Source: JBDRGC01 sp043818215
GTDB lineage: Bacteria > Chloroflexota > Anaerolineae > Anaerolineales > UBA11858
Assembly: GCA_043818215.1 (NCBI GenBank)
Contig: JBDRGC010000194.1
Location: forward strand, 1 to 9,570
DNA: 9,570 bases
Direction: 5' to 3'
This document shows positions 1 through 5,220 of this stretch, one piece after another (positions within the stretch are counted from its first letter, which is position 1; the number at the start of each line of letters is the position of its first letter). The position numbers were made by a program, and so were the translations under genes. The notes below the pieces were generated by a model. It did no database searches. It saw only the letters and a program-made list of their open reading frames with translations, and had not been told where the DNA came from.

Positions 1-420
1 CTGGGGGGTTACGCCAACCAGAGAGTGGGGAAAACGGCGTGTCAGGGTGGGGGCCACCTCTTGGGCGATAGGCCCCAGGTGGACGATGGGCGCATCCCGC
101 CAGGATTCGGGGATCATATCAAAATCGAGGCTGGGAGCAACGTGATGGATGATTTGGAGGCGGCCCTCAGATGTATAGATATTCTCGAAGGTGGTGCTGT
201 TATCGGTTGGTGTGTTGGCAATGGAAATCTTGCTCAAGGGGCCGAGGGGAAATTCGTCTCCCCAGGATGTGACCACACCTACTCGCAATCCCAGGGCGTG
301 GGCAGTGAGGGCCGCGTACGCCGCAGTGCCGCCCAGTTTAGACCCATCGGGGGTCAGATCGCGGGCGATATGCCCAATCAGCAGATAGTCAATGGGGTCG
401 GGGCGGGTGGTGGGTTGCAT
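1..420 (-). CDS. PfkB/ribokinase-family carbohydrate kinase, N-terminal part (cut by window edge)
   Basis: The frame is open from an ATG at 420 to base 1 without a stop, giving 140 residues that continue outside the window. The N-terminus reads as a PfkB-family (ribokinase-like) kinase. A first beta strand (DYLLIGHIARDL, residues 11-22) is followed by the family's glycine-rich entry, LGGTAAYAALTAHALG (29-44), then LRVGVVTSWGDEF (45-57), matching PfkB signature 1. Members phosphorylate sugars, nucleosides or related alcohols with ATP in the cytoplasm. The catalytic Asp and ATP-binding C-terminal half lie beyond the window, so the substrate cannot be assigned. The start is supported by a TATAAT six bases upstream and by the absence of a Shine-Dalgarno, which suggests a leaderless message. 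The gene follows the jag terminator and is probably its own transcription unit. I am fairly sure of the family and have no view on the substrate. Confidence 0.8.
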   Translation of the reverse strand, partial: MQPTTRPDPIDYLLIGHIARDLTPDGSKLGGTAAYAALTAHALGLRVGVVTSWGDEFPLGPLSKISIANTPTDNSTTFENIYTSEGRLQIIHHVAPSLDFDMIPESWRDAPIVHLGPIAQEVAPTLTRRFPHSLVGVTPQ

Positions 421-426
421 GGCTGA

Positions 427-432
427 ATTATA
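427..432 (-). promoter_or_regulatory. Perfect -10 box (TATAAT) for the PfkB-family gene; predicts leaderless mRNA
   Basis: On the minus strand TATAAT is followed by six bases and then the ATG at 420, so a start site about seven bases downstream would fall on the A of ATG. No -35 match to TTGACA lies at 16-18 bp; that region is inside the terminator hairpin of the preceding gene. No Shine-Dalgarno fits between the box and the ATG. Confidence 0.55.
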
Positions 433-440
433 CCTGAAAG

Positions 441-480
441 CGAACACCGCCACCGTAGATTTATACGGCGGCGGTGTTCG
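441..480 (-). terminator. Hairpin terminator closing the yidC-jag unit
   Basis: The two arms (441-457 and 464-480) pair as 11 bp (CGAACACCGCC with GGCGGTGTTCG), one A-C mismatch, then 5 bp, with a six-base loop (GATTTA). It lies 43 bases after the jag stop. The U-run on the minus strand is short (CUUUC). On the plus strand ACTTTT follows, so the hairpin could act in both directions, though no plus-strand gene is seen. Confidence 0.75.
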
Positions 481-486
481 ACTTTT

Positions 487-521
487 GCCCTCTGTCCTCT
501 ACCTTCTATCCTCTGCCCTCT
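487..521. repeat. Five 7-bp tandem repeats (RYCYTCT-type) just after jag
   Basis: The plus strand reads as five in-phase heptamers: GCCCTCT, GTCCTCT, ACCTTCT, ATCCTCT, GCCCTCT. The array ends two bases before the jag stop codon and sits between that stop and the terminator hairpin. It has the same period as the arrays at 5151-5192 and 9322-9526, with a different unit sequence. Confidence 0.7.
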
Positions 522-523
522 GT

Positions 524-1285
524 TTATTCCTGAGGATAGACTATAACTTTGCGGTGGCTGCCTTCGCCTTTGCTTTCGGTGTAGACATACGGGTCGTCGC
601 GCAGTTCGATGTGGATGAAGCGGCGCTCGTTAGGGGGCATGGGTTCGAGTATCTGGCTGCGCCCAGTTTGTGTGACCTGCTCGGCCACTTGACGGGCGAC
701 TTTGCGGATTTGCTGTTCTCGGCGGGCGCGGTATCCTTCAACGTCCACGATTAGCGGGATCGATTGGGCCAGTTCTTTGCCCATGATCAGCCTGGCGATG
801 TATTGTAGAGCGTCGATGGTTTCTGCTTTGCGGCCAATGAGGATGCTGAGGTCGTCGCCGTGGATGTCTACATGAATAGGAGTGTATCTTCGCTTGTCGT
901 CGAGTTCTCCGTAATGGGAAGTGACCTCGGCCTTGATGCCCATTTTATCGAGAAGGTCGGCGACGATTGCGCGGGCGGTCTCAAGGGGGCGGTCTTTGTC
1001 TTCGGGGGAAGATTCGGCTGCGGGTTCGGTGTGTACAGATTTGGCAGCGGGCTGAGATAAGTACTCGGTAGGAGAATCAGCCTCCGGTTCCGGTTCGTCG
1101 TACGCTTTGATGGTCAGGCGGACGCGGGTTTGGCGGGATCCCAGTCCAAACAGGCCTTTGGCTCCCTCGTCCAATATTTCGATTTCTACGGCCTCTGTGG
1201 GTAATCCCAATTCGGCCAGGCCTTTTTCGATGGCTTCTTCTACAGATGGGGCGATTACTTCCAGGGTGGTGCGTTTTTCGGTCAT
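524..1285 (-). CDS. jag: RNA-binding protein Jag/KhpB (Jag-N, KH, R3H)
   Basis: The 253-residue protein has the complete Jag architecture. A Jag-N domain (about 6-57) carries the KGLFGLG motif (44-50 region). An acidic, Pro/Ser-rich linker follows (62-100). The KH domain (about 136-183) has the LIGRKAETIDALQYI loop-helix, and the C-terminal R3H domain (about 186-251) has the R-x3-H signature (R221, H225) and GEGSHRKVIVYP. Jag/KhpB (EloR in Streptococcus) is a cytoplasmic RNA-binding protein linked to cell elongation and division and commonly encoded next to yidC. The start is supported by GAGAGG five bases upstream (1291-1296). The stop of yidC is only 15 bases before this start, so the two are surely co-transcribed and the hairpin at 441-480 ends the unit. 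The domain order looks intact. Confidence 0.95.
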   Translation of the reverse strand: MTEKRTTLEVIAPSVEEAIEKGLAELGLPTEAVEIEILDEGAKGLFGLGSRQTRVRLTIKAYDEPEPEADSPTEYLSQPAAKSVHTEPAAESSPEDKDRPLETARAIVADLLDKMGIKAEVTSHYGELDDKRRYTPIHVDIHGDDLSILIGRKAETIDALQYIARLIMGKELAQSIPLIVDVEGYRARREQQIRKVARQVAEQVTQTGRSQILEPMPPNERRFIHIELRDDPYVYTESKGEGSHRKVIVYPQE

Positions 1286-1300
1286 GGCAGCCTCTCGAAA

Positions 1301-2059
1301 CTAAGATTTCGCTTTTTTGGGCAAGAGATTGCTCCAATCTAGCTTGCCCATGATGGCGTATTGCAGGATGCTGGCTACGTTGCTGACGACGAAGTATAGG
1401 GCCAGACCAGACGAAAAGCTGTAGGCCAGCCAGCCCATGAAGATGGGCATGTACAATCCCATGGCTTTAGACATCTGGGCGCTTTGGTCGTTGGGGTTAG
1501 TCGATGGGGGGGTCATCAGTTTGGTTTGCATATAACTGGTAACCATGACAATGATTGCCATGATGGGAATGCCATATCCGGCTATGGTAAGCCCGATGTC
1601 TTTTTCGGGTAGGCTTAAATCCATCCACAGGAAGAGGCTGTTGATGGGTATGATTGCCGCCCCATTGCTGATATGTTTGGAGAGGTCCAACAGTTGCAGG
1701 GGGGTGACAGCCAGAGCGCGGATAATGGCCTGATATAAGCCAATGATGACGGGGAACTGTACCAGGGTTGGCAAGCAAGACCCGAAAGGATTGACGCCCA
1801 TTTCCTTATAGATCTTCATTTGCTCCTGGCTTAGTTTTTCTTTGTCATCCTTGTATTTTTTCTGGATAGCCTGCCATTTTTTGGAGTTTTGCAGGTCTTG
1901 CATGGCCTTGGTGCTTTTCATCTGTTGGGCGTTGAGCGGGTAGGTGATGAGGCGAATCAGGAGGGTGAACAGGATGATGGCCAGCCCGAAGTTGTGCCCT
2001 ACGATATTGTAAATGTAGAGCAGGATATTGATCATTAAGCCGATAAATTGGTCCCACAT
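1301..2059 (-). CDS. yidC: Membrane protein insertase YidC/Oxa1 family
   Basis: The 252-residue polytopic protein has the short Gram-positive/Oxa1-type form, without the large periplasmic P1 domain of proteobacterial YidC and without a lipobox signal peptide. The first membrane segment (about 24-43) carries the arginine expected in the hydrophilic groove (R36 in LLIRLITYPL). A basic cytoplasmic coiled-coil hairpin follows (about 45-88, rich in K and Q), then MGVNPFGSCLPTLVQFPVIIGLYQAI (88-112) and further segments near 155-176, 200-215 and 218-236. It inserts and folds inner-membrane proteins, alone or with Sec. Only a weak SD (GGAA) precedes the ATG. Upstream lies a 284-bp gap occupied by palindromic elements, so yidC may rely partly on its own promoter (2071-2099) as well as on read-through from rpmH. 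Confidence 0.95.
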   Translation of the reverse strand: MWDQFIGLMINILLYIYNIVGHNFGLAIILFTLLIRLITYPLNAQQMKSTKAMQDLQNSKKWQAIQKKYKDDKEKLSQEQMKIYKEMGVNPFGSCLPTLVQFPVIIGLYQAIIRALAVTPLQLLDLSKHISNGAAIIPINSLFLWMDLSLPEKDIGLTIAGYGIPIMAIIVMVTSYMQTKLMTPPSTNPNDQSAQMSKAMGLYMPIFMGWLAYSFSSGLALYFVVSNVASILQYAIMGKLDWSNLLPKKAKS

Positions 2060-2070
2060 ATTATTTTTCC

Positions 2071-2099
2071 ATTATTAGTTTGACAATGTCACATTTCAA
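2071..2099 (-). promoter_or_regulatory. Possible yidC promoter partly inside the left end of the repeat element
   Basis: Minus strand: TTGAAA (2099-2094), a 17-bp spacer, then AATAAT (2076-2071); each box matches consensus at five of six positions. The -35 lies inside the MITE-like element and the -10 in the flank. The predicted start would leave only about five bases of leader before the yidC ATG, without the weak GGAA. AT-rich sequence makes chance matches likely, so this is tentative. Confidence 0.35.
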
Positions 2100-2212
2100 A
2101 TTTGATGTCATTGCGAGCCAGTTTTTCCGGCGAAGCAATCCCCTAGCCAGTGAAGGAGACTGCCACGCTCCGTAAACTCCGCTCGCAGTGACATTAATGT
2201 GACATTGTCAAA
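2079..2212. mobile_element. MITE-like palindromic element, 134 bp, with perfect 17-bp terminal inverted repeats
   Basis: TTTGACAATGTCACATT at 2079-2095 is the exact reverse complement of 2196-2212. TTAG lies directly outside both ends (2075-2078 and 2213-2216), a possible 4-bp target duplication. A second, inner inverted pair (2105-2118 ATGTCATTGCGAGC and 2181-2194) matches at 13 of 14. The core contains GAAGCAATCCCC. The inner motifs resemble the widespread TCATTGCGAG / GAAGCAATC intergenic repeat class known from many bacterial genomes. The element holds no open frame and would need a transposase in trans. Confidence 0.7.
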
Positions 2213-2236
2213 TTAGGTAGTTGATTGTCCTGAAAA

Positions 2237-2325
2237 CGCCCCCCGGCCCCCAATTTTGGGGGAGCGTGGTTACCGACAACTCTTGGAGAAGCGTGGTTTC
2301 CCCCAGCATTGAGGGCCGGGGGGCG
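2237..2325. repeat. GC-rich inverted repeat after the propeller lipoprotein gene
   Basis: CGCCCCCCGGCCC (2237-2249) is the perfect reverse complement of 2313-2325. Pairing continues after one mismatch for four more bases on each side (2251-2254 with 2308-2311). Inside are two direct copies of TTGGRRRAGCGTGGTT-like sequence (2256-2271 and 2283-2298, 14 of 16 identical). It begins 18 bases after the stop of the upstream gene and could terminate or attenuate read-through into yidC, but has no U-run. The structure suggests a dispersed repeat rather than a simple terminator. Confidence 0.65.
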
Positions 2326-2343
2326 AGTGCGCAAGCCATAATA

Positions 2344-3423
2344 CTATTTCTCAAGCCCAAACGACCATTTTTGGACACCATTGGCATCGATGGCGATGAG
2401 CAGATTTTCAGGTTGTGACGATGCTACCAGAATCAAATCTCCAGCAGCCACAGGCCCGGCGTGCAAACTTTCATCGAAGGATTGGTTCCAGCGGATAGCG
2501 CCATCTGTGGTTACAGATATCAGAGACCCCTCTTCGGTGGTGAAGTAGATGCCATCTTCAGTTACCAGTGGCATTCCCACGATGGAGCCGTCAGGCTGTA
2601 TTTGCCAGTTGACCTGCCCGTTGTTGCGATCCACTGCATAGAATTTGCCGCTCAGGTCACCGAAGTACAGGGTGTCGCCATCCAGCGCGGGGCTGGCCCA
2701 CACCCAGTCCTGGGTGGCAAACCGCCATAATTCTCCGCCGGTGTCCGCATTCAAAGCTACCAATTGGTTGGCAAAGGTGCCTATATAGAGTACGTGGTCT
2801 GCGCTGATGATCGGCGTACTAACGATCGCTCCGCCAAGATCTGCGGTTCTCCACAATTCGTCGCCGGATTGGGCGTCGATGGCGTAGACGAGGTGATCCA
2901 TCGAAGCCAGGTAGACGCAGTCACATTCCGAGTCGGTGGAGGGCCGTGCCCATAGTGGTTCGTCGGTTTGGAAAGGTTCGTTCCAGATTGGTGAACCGCT
3001 GAAGTCCAGAGCGTATAACTTCTTGTCCGTAGAGGGAGCGTAGATGCCAGTTTCAGTGACCAGCGGGCTGCCGATATACCGTCCCTGTGCCTCTTTGAAA
3101 GTCCAGTTGACCTGGCCGTTCGCGGGGTTCAGGCTGTAGAGAACGTTATCGTAACCGCCGACAATGATCTGGCCGTCCCCGGTCAGGACGGGGGCTGCGT
3201 AGAAGGTGACTTTGGTGTCCGGTTCAGCGGGGTACTGCCAGCGCTGGTTGCCGTTATCCAGGTCGATGGCGATGACGTGGTTGTTGAAAGCCAGGTAAGC
3301 GGTGTCCTCGTCAGCGGTAACGCCAGCCCAGCCCGAGGCAACCATCCTGTTCCCTGTACAGGCGCTTGAGGCCGCAGCCAGGGCAAGAAGGATGAAGATG
3401 AGTAGGTAGTGTTTAGTTTTCAT
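2344..3423 (-). CDS. PQQ-repeat (BamB-like) beta-propeller lipoprotein
   Basis: The 359-residue protein starts with a lysine-containing n-region and hydrophobic segment (3-18), then a lipobox-like SSAC with Cys22, so it is probably exported and lipid-anchored at the outer face of the membrane. The rest is a regular repeat of the PQQ-like type (e.g. LYALD, ALNADTGGELWRF). Tryptophans at 62, 107, 147, 191, 233, 273, 312 and 353 recur every 39-45 residues, indicating eight blades as in BamB. It has no catalytic residues I can identify and probably does not bind PQQ. The ATG is five bases after the yidD stop without a clear Shine-Dalgarno, which points to translational coupling. Its place between yidD and yidC suggests a link to membrane-protein biogenesis, which is inference. 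The Cys168-x-Cys pair (CDC) region is unusual for this fold. Confidence 0.85.
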   Translation of the reverse strand: MKTKHYLLIFILLALAAASSACTGNRMVASGWAGVTADEDTAYLAFNNHVIAIDLDNGNQRWQYPAEPDTKVTFYAAPVLTGDGQIIVGGYDNVLYSLNPANGQVNWTFKEAQGRYIGSPLVTETGIYAPSTDKKLYALDFSGSPIWNEPFQTDEPLWARPSTDSECDCVYLASMDHLVYAIDAQSGDELWRTADLGGAIVSTPIISADHVLYIGTFANQLVALNADTGGELWRFATQDWVWASPALDGDTLYFGDLSGKFYAVDRNNGQVNWQIQPDGSIVGMPLVTEDGIYFTTEEGSLISVTTDGAIRWNQSFDESLHAGPVAAGDLILVASSQPENLLIAIDANGVQKWSFGLEK

Positions 3424-3428
3424 ATTTG

Positions 3429-3749
3429 CTAAGGAACGGGGTCGTAACCTCCGGGGTTGAAAGGATTGCAGCGCAAGACGCGCCAGATAGCCATCAGGCT
3501 GCCTTTGATGGCGCCGTGTTTGTATATGGCTCGATATCCATAGTGGGAGCAGGATGGGTAGAATCGGCAGGTATTGGGCGGCAGGATGCGCGCCAGAGTC
3601 AATTGGTATACTCGGATGAGTGCCAACAGCGGGAGGCGCGTTAGATTTGGAATCTGCAAGGGTATATCACGCAAACGCGGCTCTGGGTTGTGAACGTGGG
3701 CTGCAGTTGTCAGAGATTCGAGGTTCGCTAAATGGAATTCAGTTGACAT
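3429..3749 (-). CDS. yidD: Membrane protein insertion efficiency factor YidD
   Basis: The core (residues 42-106) has all the YidD hallmarks: the amphipathic LIRVYQLTLARILPP, three conserved cysteines (C61, C67, C94) in CRFYPSCSHYG and LRCNPF, and the terminal NPGGYDPVP. YidD is a small membrane-associated protein that aids YidC-dependent insertion. At 106 residues it is longer than the usual 70-85, with about 40 extra N-terminal residues that are not obviously conserved. No ATG or GTG lies between the first ATG and the core. Only TTG codons at residues 26, 31 and 42 could serve as later starts, and none has a Shine-Dalgarno. The chosen ATG lies inside the end of rnpA (11-bp overlap), implying coupled translation. 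The function is secure; the exact start is less so. Confidence 0.92.
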   Translation of the reverse strand: MSTEFHLANLESLTTAAHVHNPEPRLRDIPLQIPNLTRLPLLALIRVYQLTLARILPPNTCRFYPSCSHYGYRAIYKHGAIKGSLMAIWRVLRCNPFNPGGYDPVP

Positions 3750-4089
3750 TTATGTCTTTTAGAAGGCTGGCCCTGCGCAAGAGGGAGTATATGGCGGCCT
3801 CGATTTCTGAGTATGTGGCCGCAGCTATTGGCTTGCGAGCCAGCAGGATTATATCCCAACCGGATTGGATCGTGGGAATAAGTGGGCGGATGGTCTCCCG
3901 AATTTGGCGCTTGGCTCTATTTCGGCGGACAGCATTTCCCACAGACCGCCCAGCAGCTACACCAAATCGGGGGGTATGCAGCTCGTTGGGTTGGCTAATC
4001 AACACAATAAGCGGGTGGGCATAGGATTTTCCAAAACGCCGCACCCGCTTGAAATCGGTTGATCTGGTCAGACGGAACTTGCGCTTCAT
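3739..4089 (-). CDS. rnpA: Ribonuclease P protein component
   Basis: The 116-residue basic protein is the normal size for the RNase P protein subunit. It starts with MKRKFRLTRSTDFKRVRRFG and contains the RNR signature GNAVRRNRAKRQIRE (51-65), which contacts the P RNA; SYAHPLIVLI (22-31) forms a central strand. With the RNase P RNA, not present here, it removes 5' leaders of pre-tRNAs. It follows rpmH, in the same frame and 13 codons after the rpmH stop, with no ATG, GTG or TTG in between, so the ATG is firm. Its only good Shine-Dalgarno is 26 bases upstream, with a hairpin between (see 4090-4121). The 3' end overlaps yidD by 11 bp. Confidence 0.96.
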   Translation of the reverse strand: MKRKFRLTRSTDFKRVRRFGKSYAHPLIVLISQPNELHTPRFGVAAGRSVGNAVRRNRAKRQIRETIRPLIPTIQSGWDIILLARKPIAAATYSEIEAAIYSLLRRASLLKDINVN

Positions 4090-4121
4090 TCCAGCGTCTC
4101 TGGCGTAGACGCTTGCTCCTT
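4090..4121 (-). promoter_or_regulatory. Hairpin-spaced Shine-Dalgarno of rnpA
   Basis: Minus strand: AAGGAG (4121-4116), CA, a stem-loop with arms AGCGTCT (4113-4107) and AGACGCT (4099-4093) around ACGCCAG, then GGA and the rnpA ATG. Linear distance from SD to ATG is 26 bases, too far for normal initiation. If the 7-bp stem forms, the unpaired distance shrinks to about five bases, a normal spacing. No other start codon lies between the SD and this ATG. Confidence 0.65.
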
Positions 4122-4128
4122 GTAGGGA

Positions 4129-4305
4129 TTAGCTTTTCCAGTTGATTTTCTTGACGTGTTCGTTCATCTTCACGGTCAGAAGATAGCGGCCTTTCAGACG
4201 ACGACGCTTGATGACGTTACGGCCACCGGCGGTTGCCATGCGGGATCGAAAGCCGTGAACTCTCACTCGGCGGCGGATTTTGGGTTGATATGTTCGTTTT
4301 GGCAT
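4129..4305 (-). CDS. rpmH: 50S ribosomal protein L34
   Basis: A short frame of 58 codons: the protein begins MPKRTYQPKIRRRVRVHGFR and continues with SRMATAGGRNVIKRRRLKGR, an unmistakable L34 sequence. L34 is a very basic structural protein of the large ribosomal subunit. The family is usually about 44-46 residues; here some 14 extra residues follow the conserved core (about 45-58, MKMNEH-like, ending KKINWKS), a C-terminal extension. An AGGA lies eight bases before the ATG (4314-4317), and a strong promoter begins about 60 bases upstream, making rpmH the first gene of the cluster with rnpA, yidD and the downstream genes. dnaA, often on the other side of rpmH in bacteria, is absent; a zinc peptidase gene occupies that place. 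Confidence 0.95.
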   Translation of the reverse strand: MPKRTYQPKIRRRVRVHGFRSRMATAGGRNVIKRRRLKGRYLLTVKMNEHVKKINWKS

Positions 4306-4367
4306 ATAAATTTTCCTGTTTTCTTTCGTTGAGATGACATTATCTGACTGGCGTGAATCGCCGAGCG

Positions 4368-4396
4368 ATTATACCGTAGGGAATTAATTTGGTCAA
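4368..4396 (-). promoter_or_regulatory. Strong sigma-70-type promoter of rpmH
   Basis: Minus strand: TTGACC (4396-4391, five of six to TTGACA), exactly 17 bp, then perfect TATAAT (4373-4368). The predicted start near 4361 leaves a leader of about 56 bases, with AGGA eight bases before the rpmH ATG. The -35 lies seven bases after the stop of the upstream peptidase gene. It probably drives the rpmH-rnpA-yidD-lipoprotein run and, with read-through, yidC-jag. Confidence 0.85.
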
Positions 4397-4403
4397 ATTG
4401 GTT

Positions 4404-5102
4404 TCACCGCCGTCTGCCGCCTATTCCGGCAACGAGAGATGCCCAGTAGAGCAGTTGGAGTACGGCGGTGAACAGTGCCGCCACGTAGGTCAGGGCAGCT
4501 GCGTTGAGCACCGCGTTGACCCCGCGCCGTTCGTCATCGCCCACGATCAAGCCTGAATCGGACAACAATCGTTTGGCGCGTGCAGAGGCGTCAAGTTCGA
4601 CCGGTAAGGTCGCCAGAGCGAAGAGCGTGCCACCGGAGAATACCAGCACTCCCAACCAGGCCAGATCGGTCAGCCGCAAAAACAGGCCGAGCATGATAAA
4701 AATCCAGCCCAGATATGAGCCGATATTCACAACGGGAACAAGCATAGCTCGGAATCGCAGTGGGAAGTAGGCATCCTGATCCTGCATGGCGTGACCGAGT
4801 TCGTGGGCCGCGATGGCCAGCGAGGCCACAGACGCGTCTCGGTAAACGCCCTGTGACAGGCGCAAGACTTTGGTGCGTGGATCGTAGTGATCGGTCAGCT
4901 TGCCTCGCACACCCTGAACTTGCACACCATACAAATTACCATGCCGGATCAACCGCTCGGCGGTCTGCGCGCCACTCATGCGGCTGCGTGCCGGAACCCG
5001 ACTCCATTTTCTATAAGTTGAGCTGACATACAATTGGGCCAGCATCATCAAAATGAATGCTGGCGCCATGAATAGGAGATAGTAAGGGTCAAAGAAAAAC
5101 AT
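4404..5102 (-). CDS. YugP-type zinc metallopeptidase (Zn_peptidase_2 family), membrane-bound
   Basis: The protein has 232 residues from the ATG at 5102. Its first membrane segment (about 7-28, YYLLFMAPAFILMMLAQLYV) is followed by the family stretch SGAQTAERLI (43-52) and LTDHYDPRTKVLRLSQGVY (69-87), then the zinc site AAHELGHAMQDQ (98-109; H100, E101, H104). Further hydrophobic segments lie near 121-142 and 147-166, with LPVELDASARA (166-176, E169 a possible third ligand) and a last segment near 199-226. This order is that of the YugP family, whose substrate is not known. A GTG two codons upstream overlaps the Shine-Dalgarno GGAGG (5108-5112), which is spaced five bases from the ATG, so the ATG is preferred. 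The gene lies between the S41 peptidase and rpmH. Confidence 0.9.
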   Translation of the reverse strand: MFFFDPYYLLFMAPAFILMMLAQLYVSSTYRKWSRVPARSRMSGAQTAERLIRHGNLYGVQVQGVRGKLTDHYDPRTKVLRLSQGVYRDASVASLAIAAHELGHAMQDQDAYFPLRFRAMLVPVVNIGSYLGWIFIMLGLFLRLTDLAWLGVLVFSGGTLFALATLPVELDASARAKRLLSDSGLIVGDDERRGVNAVLNAAALTYVAALFTAVLQLLYWASLVAGIGGRRR

Positions 5103-5115
5103 ATTCACCTCCGGT

Positions 5116-5137
5116 AAAAAGCGTCAAGGTGCGACGC
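5116..5137 (-). terminator. Weak intrinsic terminator or attenuator between the two peptidase genes
   Basis: On the minus strand GCGTC (5137-5133), a seven-base loop (GCACCTT) and GACGC (5125-5121) are followed by TTTTT (5120-5116). The stem is only 5 bp, so strength is doubtful. It ends just before the Shine-Dalgarno of the zinc peptidase, a position that would suit attenuation. Confidence 0.4.
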
Positions 5138-5150
5138 ACTTTTCTTGCTC

Positions 5151-5192
5151 GCCATTCGCCATTCGCCACCTGCCACCCGCCACCCGCCACTC
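5151..5192. repeat. Six 7-bp tandem repeats (GCCAYYC)
   Basis: In-phase heptamers GCCATTC, GCCATTC, GCCACCT, GCCACCC, GCCACCC, GCCACTC fill the gap after the S41 peptidase stop. A looser GCCACATTC follows at 5209-5217. The strong purine/pyrimidine strand bias and the 7-bp period are shared with the arrays at 487-521 and 9322-9526. Confidence 0.75.
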
Positions 5193-5220
5193 GCGTACTT
5201 GCACACCTGCCACATTCAAC

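Noticed and set aside
25..426. Plus-strand open frame of 133 codons at the left edge
   Set aside because: The minus strand of the same bases encodes a recognisable PfkB-family N-terminus; the plus frame is its antisense shadow.
392..754. Plus-strand open frame of 120 codons
   Set aside because: It runs through the terminator hairpin, the heptamer array and the antisense of the Jag R3H domain; no family resemblance.
2060..2343. Riboswitch or leader RNA upstream of yidC
   Set aside because: The structure is explained by two inverted-repeat elements; I see no conserved core of a known riboswitch class.
4306..4403. Replication origin next to rpmH
   Set aside because: The gap is short, holds a clear promoter and leader, and has no DnaA-box cluster or AT-rich unwinding region.
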